From: Tenrec ecaudatus
Lineage: Eukaryota; Chordata; Mammalia; Afrosoricida; Tenrecidae
Length of the DNA: 64,000 nucleotides
Direction: 5' to 3'
Assembly (NCBI RefSeq): GCF_050624435.1
Contig: NC_134538.1
Span: forward strand, 116,448,437 to 116,512,436
Shown here: one piece after another, positions 10,501 through 22,972 of the stretch
How positions within the stretch are numbered: position 1 is the stretch's first letter
Layout: each line of letters begins with the position of its first letter
Position numbers and translations under genes: made by a program
Notes under the pieces: generated by a model
Database searches by the model: none
Seen by the model: only the letters and a program-made list of their open reading frames with translations
Told to the model about the DNA's origin: nothing

Positions 10501-12639
10501 GTGTCATTAGCATAATTTATTAGTAACAAAAGAAGTAAAATTTTAAGGAGAGTTTTGCCATCTTTTAAGCAAACAAGTGTGTAGTAGAAATTGGTATCTT
10601 GGAATGCTGTGCACATATTAAAGTTCCTGTTTATTTAGCAATTCAATTTTTCACATTTAGATACACTTTGAAATCTGTCATTGTTAAACACATTTGGCAG
10701 AATGACATAATGTCTTGGGCACAAAGAAGCATATGTTTTAAAATTTAATTTGTTAAAATATGTATTTAAATTTTTCCTTTTATTTTGCATATTTTTTTAA
10801 TATTCCAGTATGTGGAAATGAACTACAATTAGCAATAAAAGAAATAGGTTAGCTGTGACTTCTCAAAATTTTTCCATTTATTTATATTGATGCAAAAAAC
10901 ATTATGAATATTGTTATGAAAAATATGTGGCTCTAACAAATGTACACTTTTCCAATAAATCTCAATGAATCAGAATCATATTGTTATATATGAAACAATA
11001 TTTTGAGTTCTTTTTGAATATGAATGTGGAATATTTCTGGCTAAATGTTATTTTAACATTTACTTCTGTTTTTTTTTTAAACCCATGTGCTCCTACTGGG
11101 TTAAAAAATTAAGATACATTATGTACTTTATTTCATGAGTGGAAATCCCATGTAAGCCAGAACTGATGACAGTGGAAAGTAATGATCTTGGCCATTTTAA
11201 ATACTTAAGATTTGGGGAGAGTCTTAATGTGTATTTAAAGTTTCTACCCTCTTCTCAAGTAATTTAAAAATTATTATGGTAGTCTAAGAAAAGTAATTCT
11301 GATATTCTTTAATTACATAATTTAGTCTTAGTTTCTACCATGTACACACACGCACACACACACACACACACACACAATTGCCGCTCATGGGAAATATTCA
11401 TTCTTGTGTATAACATCTAATCAAATGGGGATTCTTTTGGATTGTTTGTCTTCCCCAGCTCCCCCAGTGATCTGTGAAAGTCTGCCATTTCAGATCTGAC
11501 TTACCTGACTTGTCATTCAGCGTTTCTAAGATCTGGTCTGCTCACCAAACATTTTCCATGTAAGGAGATTGTTACGGGATCTTGGCACACAGACAAGTCT
11601 GTGATGTATAACCAACTAATAGATATAAAACCACTGCCACCTAACATTTCACTTAAAATAAATGTTTCTTTTGAGATCTGTTCACACGTAGGAATATTTA
11701 GGGGAAAGAGGAGGAAGGGTAGTACAATTGTGTGTGTCTACAGTGTGTACGGTCAGACTAGGAAGAGATGGTTAAACATGAATGGTGTCTTGTTCTGAGG
11801 GCTGCAGGAACACTGGCTCCATATAATAGACGGGTTGGGGGCAGCGGCACCATCTCTTGTTCGAACAAGGGAATCAGGTGCATTACAGTGAAAATGCTGT
11901 GAGGAACAATGCGTGCATGAGGGCGGCCACCCAGGGAGCCCTCAGATTAAAGAGGTATTACCTTGTGTTAAGGATGTTACAGGTGGCACTTGGTATTTTC
12001 TTTTATTTCCTTATTTTCCATGTCATCTGGTTACACTGAAAATGCTTTCTATGGGATAGAAGGCACACCTTTGATTACTATATTTTCAAATACGGAAATC
12101 CACTAGGGAACAAAGACAATGAAAGTGTCTAGATTGGAAAAAAATAAAAGGAGACATTTAAAAGTTAAACAATGAAATCCTGGCGAAATGCTTCATTGCA
12201 TGAGAAATATTGGTGTAACCTTTCATTAAAAGAATAAGTGCTTATAGCCAAGAAAAGAGATCCATTAGAGAGCATGAGACATAAAGTAACTTTCATGAAG
12301 GTAGGCTTCAAAGTAGTGCACTTAAAATTATTTAGACCTCCAGATAAATAGTGATACATTTTAAAAGGATGCTTTAAGTTACAGTTTCCTTTTAAATGTC
12401 TCCTACTTAAAGTATTTTATCATCAAATATAAGTTCATGTAACAATTATTCCATTTATCCTATGCACTGAGAATACAAATTGAGTGAGAGTTTTCTAGGA
12501 AAACGTTTGCAACACTATGTTTATTATGAAGCAGTGGGATCCCAAAAGCATGTTACAAGATAAAAAACACATAGCATATTGAAGAAAAATGTGCTCTTTT
12601 GTGTTAGGCCTACGGCTCGTGGATGGATAGAGATGCTGG
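10501..12639. other. AT-rich intron DNA with a CA repeat
   Basis: Nothing beyond the CA microsatellite at 11344-11376 could be recognised. Confidence 0.5.
11344..11376. repeat. (CA)n microsatellite
   Basis: A CA run with one cg interruption near its start. Confidence 0.95.
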
Positions 12640-13065
12640 CTTACGAGGAGAGTGGTGGTTTAGAACTGGCGACCTATTGGTTAGTCCAACTCCAGGTTGA
12701 AAGATTCTCGCATCAGGGCTATACTTCTGGACCTGAGAGAGCAGGACTTCACAGTACATGGGCTTATGTGACACTGCTGCTCCAAATAGCAAAACAGATT
12801 TGGCCTTCATGTGGTGGTGCTGCTGAGATCTTTGCGCAGGTGGGGCGGAGAGCGGGGAGAAAGGCAGTGCGTTGTGTGTCAGAACGCAGAGCAGGCAGGA
12901 AACGATTGCAGACGTTTCTACCGTAGGTCATGCCCGAGATCTCAAAAAGGATAATGGCAGTGGAGGTGTGAAACAAACACAGAAAGAAGCAAGCTGAGCG
13001 GTCTTTGTGGGCTGTTGGATCTGGGGAACGGGCAGCGTTGAGTTGGAGATGACTCGATAGATCTG
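12640..13065. mobile_element. Diverged AfroSINE-related fragments
   Basis: At 12645-12690 the string gtggtggtttagaactggcg followed by acctattggttag resembles the reversed tRNA-like region of AfroSINE. At 13042-13062 gagttggagatgactcgata resembles the SINE 3' tail in + orientation. The roughly 350 bases between are GC-richer than their surroundings and not recognised. It could be a composite or a rearranged pair of copies. Confidence 0.4.
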
Positions 13066-13708
13066 ACTGATGAACCACGTTACGTTAAACTGGGATTGTC
13101 AGGTTGGTGGACGGGGACGGGCCGTCATTTTCAGTGCTCAGCCTCTCTGCGGATGTTTATTAGAATAGTGGAAACCTGGGCCCCGAGGCATGGGGGGCAA
13201 ATTCAGGCTTTGTACCCAGAGCAGGGTTCATCAAGGTATTTAACATGTACTTACAGAGCTAGACCATGATAGGCAGTGTCAATTTCAAAAGGAGACAACT
13301 CAACCAAGACGAGCCCTATGCAGAAAACATTAGGCTGTTAACGATACATTTAAGAGTCTTTCAGGAGAGTGCCGGGCACAGAAACCTGATGTCTGCGGCT
13401 TGAGTGCTTGGTTGGCAAGGATACCGTGCAGAAGCACAGATGCTTTTTATTTTCTCAAGGAATTTGGAAACAGCTTGAAAGGAACAACTAGAGAGTATAT
13501 TCAGAAGAAAGCAGGTCAAATGATTTTTCTAGTTTTTTTAAGAATGGGGGTTATGTTAGGCCATTTGAGATTGTAAGTAGTTTGGATAGTCTTAAACCAA
13601 ATAAAGACATGTTTCTAAATGGTAGAGGAGCTGAATGATCGGTCCTGGGGATTTTATGGTCCAAGGATGTGCCAATAATGGCAGAGAGTGATGGGATTGC
13701 ATCCAGGT

Positions 13709-13767
<59 letters not shown>

Positions 13768-14489
13768 ACTGCTTTTATTTGATTCCTAGTGTTCATGGTG
13801 CTTATTGATAACCATGGTCCTTTGAAGCCAACTTTAAGCCTTACAGTATAGTTTTAGTCCCCAAACAGGCTCCTAAAGAAGATAAGTAGATCAAACATGG
13901 GCCAAGTAGCTTATCTATAACCCAATTACACTGTTACCAGGAAATGGGATTTGTAAGAGAAATTTTGCCTGAGCTTGAGTCAGTTATTTCCATTTGGCCC
14001 AATCTCATTAGAAAGTATTACATTTGCAAAGGGTCAGCAGTTAATACTCTGACCATGGGAAGAAGCAATTCTGAGAAAAAAAGAATTCACAGTCGGTGGA
14101 GCAGTTCGTACAGACAACTAACTAACTAAATGTTACCAGAGGGGAGATTTGAGCATATCAGAGGATGAAAACGAAATGGGGAAGAGATGAAAGGGAGATG
14201 AGAGAGATGATGATTGATGGATGGTTATTTTGACAGTGGCAAGTAAGGAGGGATCAAGACTATAAACAATGTCTTACAAAGTAACCTTTGAAATATGAAA
14301 CAGCCTTGAGAATTAAAGCAGATGGTTGGAATCTACAATAGATTTTCCCTCAACATACTGGAGATGATTTTGGATGAATGTTACAAATCACAAACTACAT
14401 GCTCAGGAAGGGCTGACATGATTCAGAAATAAAATGTTCGTACTAGTAATATTCAAATTTTGAGATGTAAGATCGAGACATTTTCTCTA
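13066..14489. other. Intron DNA around a CT repeat
   Basis: The only recognised content is the CT microsatellite at 13710-13766. A (GATG)-rich patch at about 14190-14225 is too impure to call a repeat. Confidence 0.5.
13710..13766. repeat. (CT)n microsatellite
   Basis: An uninterrupted run of about 28 CT dinucleotides. It yields an arginine-glutamate repeat on the minus strand that is an artefact of the repeat. Confidence 0.97.
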
Positions 14490-14632
14490 CTTAGTCGTAA
14501 CAAGATTCCTCGGGAGGAAGACGGGGATCTCTACTCGGGTAAAGAGTTCATTTCAGAAACCACAGGGGCCAGTCCTGCTGTGCCCTCTATGGTCACTGTG
14601 AGTTGGAACCGCCTCGACGGCAGTAACAAGAC
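14490..14632 (+). mobile_element. AfroSINE, 5'-truncated
   Basis: The + strand carries the body and tail: cagaaaccacaggggccag, gctgtgccctctatggtcac, then tgagttggaaccgcctcgac. The tail gagt(t/c)ggaacc..ctcgacggcag is well preserved. The tRNA-like head is missing or too diverged to see. Confidence 0.8.
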
Positions 14633-15947
14633 TAGCCCATCACCATGTGGGTGTTCTCTACAGACACAAAAGTACCTGGTTCACTTTTCTTCCTTTTTGT
14701 GTTACTGCCTTCTGACGAGAGATTGGTACTCTTGAGGATCCTTGTCATTTTGCAGGAATGCTATTAGATGTAATGAATCTATGTGCATGTGTTATGGTGA
14801 TGTCAATGAAGAGGAAACAAATGAACAAATTGATAATTTTGTCATCATTTTTCAACTTTATGGCAGATCATGCTGGTTTATCACCTCACTCTGTTTGCTT
14901 TCCTTCTCGTGAGCTACCCCATACTCAATAAACTTGGTAAGACAACAAACCACTGGCCATGTGTCCCTGGGCAACCTTGGAAGTGGCGTCTCAGGCCATC
15001 CGAAGGCTTGGCTGCCAGCTGCCGTCACAGCAGTTCTCAGAGTTTGTAAGATGACCAAGTGAATGGTCAGGATCACCAATGTCAGTGGGTGCAAAACTTA
15101 GCCTTGATCCACTGGTCCCAGTGCATCGTGGAGTAACCAGTCTTGTTTTCTGTAACAAGAGTTGAGGACAGTCAGGGTGAGCCATGCTTTCTTATATGAC
15201 TGCCGCCTCACTGTTGTTTCCCCTCTTGCATGGGCTTTTACTCTTTGCTTTTTGCTACTTTTGAAAATATTACCTTGAGTGTGTCTGGGTGCTACCAGTC
15301 ACTGACGACTACAATGAGATGGACTTGTGGCTGCAAAGGTGAGCACCAATATGCCGACAATTATGAGGCTGACACAGGACCAGGAAGTGTTTGTCCTGTT
15401 GTACAGACCAACAACAACGACGGCCACTCTTGAATGATTATAATACTGTTCTCGGAGATTTTGGAACTTGTTAGATAGGCCAAGACCTGGCTATTAGTGG
15501 CTCCATGTTGGAATTCATTACTTGACTGCTAAGTGAAAAGTTGACTGCTTGAGCCCAGAAGCCACTTGTAGGGAGGAAGCCATGGCAGTCTGTTTCCATA
15601 AAGATGTCATGCCTTTTGTGAAACCTCAGGGGAAGTTCTGTTGCAGGGTCACTAGGCGGTGGATTCAAAGATGGTATTATATTTTATAGGTAAGTGTCCA
15701 ATTAGTCTTCCAAAAGAAGTATTATTATTATCATCATTATTCCTGTTTTAGAAAACATAGAACATAGAGTACATGACTTGCCCCATATTTTCTTAGTCGC
15801 TGAAAAATAAGTCCAGCCAGCTTGGTTTTAGGGCTGTGTATGTCGCTGCCCTGTTACGGCTGAAGCTCTTAGATCTGGCACCCGTTATCTTCATCTGTTG
15901 CATTTTGTGAATGGTTATTCATTCTGGCAGTAGAACTACTGCCTTCT
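14633..15947. other. Intron DNA, unrecognised
   Basis: No repeat family or gene was recognised. Local GC content between about 14930 and 15400 is higher than average for the intron, but no open frame resembles a known protein. Confidence 0.4.
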
Positions 15948-16100
15948 TTTATTGAGTTGATTCCCTCTAGGACGAGTGGAACTGCTCTGTAGGGTTTCTG
16001 CAGACCAAGTGTCACGTTGTTTACACGCTGCAGTGGCTGATGGATCTGAACCGCGGATGTTTTTCTGAGCAGGCCAACATTGAACCCATTGTGCAGAAGA
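15948..16100 (-). mobile_element. AfroSINE
   Basis: The + strand reads ttgagttgattccctctagg, gaactgctctgtagggtttc, then a diverged middle and ctgatggatctgaaccgcgg of the tRNA-like region. It ends near ttgaacccattgtgcag. Confidence 0.75.
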
Positions 16101-19100
16101 GAGAGGAGAAAACCGAGTCAATGTACAGCAGAGTAGAATGAACTTGTTCATTTTCTTCATTTCATCTGTAGAGGCATACAGAGTACAATTCTAATCTGAA
16201 ACACACCGTCACAATAGTTTGGAATTAATTCGGTGACAACTGTGTGTGTCTGTGTAAAACACTGACAATAATAATCTCTCCTTCATTCCCGCGTTACTCT
16301 GAAGATCAAATGCATAATGGGGGACTTTGAAAGGGTATTTAAAGACCTGCCTTTGTTTACAAAGATTTTTCCCCCCTTCTAACTTTAGGAGTTATGAACT
16401 GGTGACCAGATTTTGGTGAACTAGAATTCTGTGCTAAGAGAGCATTTGGGCCATGAGAAAAAAGCAAGAACAACTTGAAAAGAGTGGGAAAGGGAATGCC
16501 TGAGCAGGCCTTCAAGGCGTTTCTTCTTAAAGGCAGTGTTCCCTTTACTAATAAAGTGGAAAGAGGCGGAGGTGAGTGGTGAGCCAGGGGACGAGCGGAG
16601 CGAGCGCTCCGTGTCTGTGAAGGACAAAGCCCGTACCCTGAGAGGGGCAGGCAGAAAGCAGACCCACAAAGGACTGGGCGCGTTGTAGCCTGACATTTCA
16701 GCCGGCACCTGGTGTCTGAAATCCATGCCGCAGGACGTGGAATCTCTTTCTGAAAGTCATAACTTTGCTGTGTATAACCTTTTATTGTCAAACAAAGATG
16801 TGTGCTCTCAACTTCAAGACAGAATATTTGAAAGCTAATAAAGCAATCCGTGCTGTTTATAGAAATGATTGTAGACAACCTTACAGATGGGGCGAGCAAT
16901 GAAGAGTAAAATCAAGACCAGTTGCATTTTTTTTTTTTAGCAATAAAATGTCAACAATAGTCAGCAAAAGTCTGCCAGGCCCTTACTGGAAAAGGCTAGT
17001 TTTCATTTGACTCATGCCAACAGATGATTAGTTATAGCCATTTAACCCCACTCTTCACTTTACTATATAAATGGGGTTCGCCCTTTCACAAACACGATTC
17101 TATTGTTGGTAGACATCAAACACTTAAATAAAAATGTCTGCTGCAGATTTTGAATTGATTTGTGGATGAAAAAAGATGTTTAGACTGAAACTGTGCATTA
17201 ATACCAGGACTAATGAGTGCAGTGTAATGCTCACTGATGACATGACAGATTTTCACGTGCCAGAAACCCCCTCAAGGCAGTCGTTGTGCCACAGAAAGGG
17301 ACATGTCAAACTCTTTAGATATTTGCCACTTTAAAAATAGCAGCCCTACTTTGCTACGACATTGGATTAGAACTGAATTAAGCTTACATTTCAAAACTGT
17401 GGAGGGACTCCGATGAATGGACCTCAAGAGAATGGGCAGCGTAGTTGGTGGCCAGACTGCTGTAAATGAAGTATATTTGCTACTTGGTTGTCTCTTGAAA
17501 CAACTGATTTTCTGTCTGTATATGTGAAAATTAATCCTAATTTTTACTTTTAATTTTCACAAGGCAATTTTTGTGTGTGCGCTTTTAGCTTTGTTCCCAG
17601 TGGCTTGCTAGTTAGGTGTCAAGGTCTGCCTCGTGAATTATTGTTTAACATGTATATTACTGCCCAATGGCAATAAATAAACATCATGGGAGGGTAACTT
17701 ATCACAGAGCAAACCATGCATGATAATCACATGAGGTCTTTCATTCTGTAAATTATCTAACGTGACACAAACTGTGTGGTGTCTAAAAGGCAGCTGAGGC
17801 CCCGGGTGTAAGTGACCATGACTGAGCAGTGATTGGAGAGTTGCAAACCTTGAATTTGGTTCTACTGCATCTGGCCTTTTCCACAAGTGAAGCCAATTGA
17901 CCCCTGGGACTCTGTTAACATCCACAGAGATCAAAAACTGGGGCAACAAGCTTCTCTGGAACTTTCTTCTTTCTGATTGCATTCCACGTCCCCCCAGTTG
18001 TAGAGAATCACACACACTGAGAATATCATTGTAATGAAGTACTAACAGGCCCCTCCCCCTATGCTGTGCGCCTGTAAAATACGGATATAGTTGAGCACTT
18101 TATAACATCTGAAAGTGTTTTGCAATGTTCACAAGTTTTTTCAGATATATGAAAAATTGCAGATCTCCTTAGGAGCAATGAAAACCTCTAAGTGGATGCT
18201 ACTACATACACAGGTTGAGTAGAGTTTTTAACTTTTTACCCCCTGAGTCCTGTCATCCTGCATGTTCACATCTCCAAGACTCTCCTACTCACAGGGCCTC
18301 TGACAGCAGTGCATTTAACGCCTTCAGACTCCCAGGAGAAGCTCTCTCCTTGGGAAGGGCCCACACCCTCTGTTTGGGACATTGAGCGGATTGAGCCAGG
18401 CTAGCCCATGCTCTTCTCTTTGATCAAGACAAAATCAAATTATTTGCCACTTTAGTACCATCTTCAAAATGCCTTTGCCCTTTAATATAGCCCATTTCAG
18501 GAGTAAGTCTCCTAATACTCAGGAGAGCAGGCAGATACAAGCCATGGAGTTTGTATTTCCCTTGCCTCAGGTATTATTATTAAACGATCATCATAGATGA
18601 CAACAAAAATTAGGAAATAAAACTACTCATTCCCTTCCCACTTCATCTATTCCCAAATTCTGAAGCCCTCAGCTGACCTACCATCTTTTAATACCCAGGC
18701 GAAGCTCTGCTTTGCCACACTGATTCTAATTTATTCTTTAAAGAAAGAAAATCCCCATAACTAGTTAGTTCCTCATTAAGAGTATTGTCATAATTACTTA
18801 GAAAGCTGAATTTTCACCTTTTCCATGTCTGTGCTATGGTTTAATCCAATAACTGTTTAATCAACTTATGCATAAAAATCTTTTGAAATGTAAAAGATCT
18901 AAGACACAGTGCTTTCAAATTAAGGTAGATGCTTCTTGAAACCTTGGCTTGTTCCAGAAATTATACAAAGTTCCTTCCCTAAATAAACTCCTCTAAATAA
19001 AATTCCCTACAATTTAATCATTACCTGTCTTTTCATAAATTTCTATAAGGAATGGTAACTTTATCCTATGAATGCTCCAATTATAATGCTGTAACCCCAA

Positions 19101-19624
19101 AATGTTCGTATGTAATTGAAAATATCCATATCTAATTTTTCCTCTGTAGAGAATAGACTTAGGTAAATAGGTATGACTCTGCTCTATAAAGGAAGAATTC
19201 ATAAACTGCCTCTTTATATTAGGTGCTATTAGGTGCTCAGTTTAAGTTACTTACAGAAAAAAAAAGGTTCTTGAAGTCATACCTACTCATTGGATTTTCA
19301 AAGTAATGGTCTGATTTGTTCAGGATTTGTCTTGTTATAGCCCTAGCACTAATTAATTTGATAACACTAGGGGATTCTGGCCAGAGTAATTGCTTGCTTC
19401 AGTGTTTTTTACACTAACTGTGGTACAGGAGCAGGCAAAGAGAAAATTTAGGTGGGGGTAAATTAAGATCAGTGAACTAAAATGGAAATCAATAAATTGG
19501 TGAAATCTACTTTAAAACGATAAGATCTTTTCAAATGAAATATAAAGAAATACAAAATATAAACCTCATTAAAAAGTAAGTAGCTTCAAAAGATACGAAC
19601 TCCCCTTTAAATTACTACGTCGTT
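16101..19624. other. AT-rich intron DNA
   Basis: No gene was recognised. A short poly-T tract lies at about 16929-16939. The reading frames at 16357-16899 and 17638-18015 on the minus strand lack any family signature and have ordinary non-coding composition. Confidence 0.5.
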
Positions 19625-19810
19625 GTGTGCGGTCCAGGTGGCTCCTGCTCACAGTGACCTCACAGGAAGGAACAGAAGGGCCCCACAGCGGCCTGCGTGT
19701 TGTAGTGGTGACAGGAGCACACCGCCAGCTGTGTCTCCTGTGGAGCAGCTGAGAGGTCTGCGGTGTAGCTTCTCAGTGGTGTATTTTCACCACGGTGCCA
19801 CCAGCTCGCC
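19625..19810 (-). mobile_element. AfroSINE, strongly diverged
   Basis: gctcacagtgacctcacagg and aacagaagggccccacagcg match the reversed tail and body. gtgtctcctgtggagcagct matches the middle, and the tRNA-like head is degraded. The order of blocks is as in an intact copy, which supports the call despite many substitutions. Confidence 0.65.
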
Positions 19811-20321
19811 TGCAAACTGCTGCACAAGTGTCTGAACACTCAACTGGTGTGCTTTTTTGAATGTGTGCCGGTAGAGTCAGTTCTCAGACCAGCGGGATCC
19901 GCAGAGCATGCTCGGAGTACTTCTGGTCTAATTGGTTTTCTATTTCACGTAACTGAATTACTGTTTTCTGTTTGAAAATGATATTTTAAAAATGATTTCT
20001 ACATGAAATGATTTTATATTAAAACCACGTGATCCACTTTAATGCTTAGCTTCTACTTTGGCTCTTGGAGAACTATAGCCTTTCCCCACAAAGTTTGGTT
20101 TGAAAGGAGCCTATTTATAATTTGAGGTTGTTGCCTACTGTCATTCCTTATCAGAATCTTACACTATTTACAATAACCTTCATTACATTTTTTAGCTCAT
20201 TTACTATTTTCCATGAGTCTAAATACTTGCGGTCTTCAGAGGCGCTGTTTTGGTATTTCAGGAAAGCGAGGGGCAGCAGAGGGGAAGGGCGAAGGGCGGC
20301 CTTGTGACTGACTGCTTGTTT

Positions 20322-20518
20322 CACTCACTGCAATTGTGTCAATGACAACTCATAATGAGCCAGCAGGACACGGTAGAATTGCCCCTGTGAGCTTCGAAGA
20401 CAGTAACTTTTTATGGGTGTAGAAAACCCCTTCATTCTCCCGGGATCTGCTGGTGCATTCGAACTTTTGACCTTTCAGTTCGCAGCCTTCTGAGTCACTA
20501 CTGCGCCACTAGGGTTCT
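20322..20518 (-). mobile_element. AfroSINE, full length
   Basis: It runs from the reversed tail (caactcataatgagccagc) through cggtagaattgcccctgtg, gatctgctggtgcattcgaa and gacctttcagttcgcagcc to cactactgcgccactagggt, the reversed 5' head. It lies just before the deleted AfroRTE and could mark a composite insertion. Confidence 0.85.
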
Positions 20519-20579
20519 GGACGCCGTCAGTAAATCTGAGGTCCCACGAGTATAAGGGTATCTTCCCTCTGGATGAATT

Positions 20580-21371
20580 CCACTGTTACTTGGACACGAT
20601 TAAGGAACGTTGTTGCATGCTGCTGTGTGCTTCACAGATATCATACAGCCTGGAGTCAAGAGAAAAGGAATTTTAACACAAACCTCCACAATTTGTCTGC
20701 CAGTTTGTCATGCTGTGGTGGCCTGCATGTTTCCGTGACCCTGGAAGCAAAGCCAGAGGTGTTTCAAGTATCAGCGGGGTCATCCAAGGGGACTCGTTTC
20801 ACCTGAGACCCAGAATACAGAGAAGGTGTAGGCGGTCCACTTCTGAGGGTTTAGCAACAGAAACCTTATAAACACGCTTGGAGCATTTTCAGGTGTATCG
20901 AAAACCCTACGGGAGCAGTAGAACCTTGTGCAGTAGCGTGCCAGAAGATAGCGCCCTTGGGTTCTAAGGAAGGCGCTCAAAATATGGCTGAGGAAGAGCT
21001 GCTGGTTCAAAGGAGAGCTGGCCAGACCGAGAGGGTATCAGAACGACGTGGATGGCGTAAAGCTTCCAAGAACTGCATTTGCTGATGGGCATGACTCAAA
21101 ATCACTCAACTATCTCTTCCACTCAGAATGTTCCTTAGGTGTGAAGATGGTGAGACCTTGTCTTTTATACTTCAGTTATATTATCAGGAGAGACTCGTCC
21201 CTGGGAAAGGATATCATGTTTGGTAAAGGAGTCGGGCATTGGAAGAGGAGACCCTCCATGAGATGGATTGACCCAGCATCTGCAGCGATGGGCTCAAGAA
21301 CAGCGACAATTGTGAGAATCGCGCAGTTGCACAGAGGTTTCGGCCTGAGTCAGTCAGCACTGGCTAGATAG
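20580..21371 (+). mobile_element. Internally deleted AfroRTE LINE retaining both termini
   Basis: Three blocks of AfroRTE appear in order. The first is 5' leader (about 20700-20960: gaagcaaagccagaggtgtttc-like, gcgggag-type stretches, ccagaagatagcgccc). The second is the start of the ORF (20965-21100: gaggaagagctgctg, then acgtggatggcgtaaagctt and catttgctgatgggcatgac). The third, from about 21125, is the far 3' coding part (cagaatgttccttaggtgtg, tatcaggagagactcgtccc). The last translates as IIRRDSSLGKDIMFGK and RPSMRWIDPA, the RTE-clade carboxyl end. The endonuclease core and all reverse-transcriptase motifs are absent, so it cannot be autonomous. From 21048 one frame stays open across the deletion join for 107 codons. 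The 5' edge is uncertain. It resembles the afrotherian AFRO_LA type of repeat. Confidence 0.75.
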
Positions 21372-21617
21372 CAGGAACACCAAAGCAGGAATACAGACCT
21401 AAAATCAATGATTTCTTTTAACAATGAAAACAGCAACTTTATATTAATCCTTACAAATATAGTTCATATGTTGGACAGAGGCTATATTACAATCTTTCCT
21501 GATAGTCTCAGATTTCACTGTTTGCCAAAGTACAAAAGTATAAATATGTTTGCTGTTTTGAAATACATCCAGAATCAAACCATGTGCTTTTTGCAAAAGG
21601 CAATTAAAAAATTTAAA

Positions 21618-21761
21618 TACTTTTATTGGGGGCTCTTGCATCTTTTATCACAACCCATACATTTATCCAGTATGTCAAGCACATTTGCACATATGCCGCC
21701 ATCATCATTTTCAAAGCATTCTCTTCCCACGTGAGCCCCTGATATCAGCTAGCCATTTCTT
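21618..21761 (-). mobile_element. L1 3'-end fragment
   Basis: The + strand opens with the reverse of the L1 polyadenylation end (ttttattgggggctcttgc), then tttatcacaacccatac, gtcaagcacatttgcac and gccatcatcattttcaaagc. Both flanks carry a near-identical duplication, ggcaattaaaaaattt at 21599-21614 and ggcaattacaaatttt at 21762-21777, so the insertion boundaries are well defined. It is severely 5'-truncated, as usual for L1. Confidence 0.88.
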
Positions 21762-21777
21762 GGCAATTACAAATTTT

Positions 21778-22415
21778 AAAGAATAGGATGTGTTGTTTAT
21801 CTTTGGTGCGAATGTCCAGTTAGTAAATAGTGAAAATTGCAGATTTTTCTCGTTTTGTAAATTTTAACTTCTTGCCAAGCATCTGTGTAACAGTGAGACT
21901 GAAATTTATTTTAAAATATTTGTTTTCTGACCAAATACTTTTCTATATATTATCTGTTGGTTTGACTGACGATTTTTCTCAGACTGTTGTCAAAGATGAT
22001 CTGACGTTACATGTAAAATTTTATTTAAGGATACCGAGGCACAATACATTCCATCAATACATTGATACCAGAAGAGTAACTATTCTTTGTATTATGACAA
22101 CTCATATAGTCCCCTCTAAGTAATGCACACTAATTTCTGAACAATTATCTGAAGGACTTTTAAAGAATTTTTTTACAGGCTATTGAGATAAATTATTTTC
22201 CTACAAATAAAAATTAGACATTTTTAGATGATCTAAAAGGGCTCTTGTTTTATTATTTAGTGGGTAACCTAAAACTAATAGAATTCAACTTTTAGAAAGA
22301 TACTGCATCCCAGGTGATAGAATGTCAAGAACAGCACCAAATATTAATAGTACTAGGAATACTTTTTGGCTAAACTTTCCAGAAGAACTGTTCCTCATAA
22401 AAATTTTCATTGAAA

Positions 22416-22418
<3 letters not shown>
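21778..22418. other. AT-rich intron DNA
   Basis: No repeat or gene recognised before the CA microsatellite. Confidence 0.5.

Positions 22419-22453
<35 letters not shown>
22419..22453. repeat. (CA)n microsatellite
   Basis: An uninterrupted run of about 17 CA units. Confidence 0.97.
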
Positions 22454-22456
<3 letters not shown>

Positions 22457-22547
22457 TTATGGGTAAATTTCCTTATAGCTTAACTTCATGAATTTCAGGT
22501 CGTTGAAAGTCTGTTTTCTATGTACTTTGCTGTGGAAGTGTTGAGGA

Positions 22548-22972
22548 ATTGGTCTGAGGCCATAGCTAACTTCCTCTGGCTGTACAAAGGCAAGTGACAA
22601 TGCAACTCCACACCGGCTCAAGGCCATTTGCTTTAAGGGCAGACATGGTGCACTGCCACCCTTCTTTACCCTCTGACACCAGCCACCACAACTCCTCTGC
22701 TCCTCTGCTCTGTGTCATGGTCTGAGCTTGGCTCCTCTGCTCTGTCATCTCTTTGGGGTTCCTCTGTTTTATCTCATGGTCTTGGTGCTCCCATCTTTGG
22801 GACCTGCTGCCTCCATTACTTAAGACAGGGAGCGACCTCATACACGTTCCCTCAGCACTTGGCAAAATAGACCGATCCCTGAGGTCGAGTCCTCTACACC
22901 TTATTTACATGCTCTCTATCTGACCATTTGGTGGGAGTGATAGAGTCATCTATAGAAGAGCCATATGAAACA
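22548..22972. repeat. Unclassified interspersed repeat, copy 1
   Basis: The region shares blocks with 50750-51740: gccatagctaacttcctctg near 22559 and, more strongly, 22889-22967 (cctctacaccttatttacat, then a loosely matched stretch, then agaagagccat). The middle is CT-rich (repeated ctcctctgctc). The two-copy relation shows it is dispersed, but I cannot assign a family. A solo LTR is one possibility. Confidence 0.45.

Noticed and set aside
10326-10616. Minus-strand frame of 96 codons
   Set aside because: It overlaps an AfroSINE fragment and resembles no protein I know.
13551-13796. Arg-Glu repeat protein on the minus strand
   Set aside because: It is the translation of a CT microsatellite.
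21048-21371. A 107-codon frame as a host gene
   Set aside because: Its carboxyl half is the RTE LINE carboxyl terminus and its start is the LINE's N-terminal region, so it belongs to the transposon.
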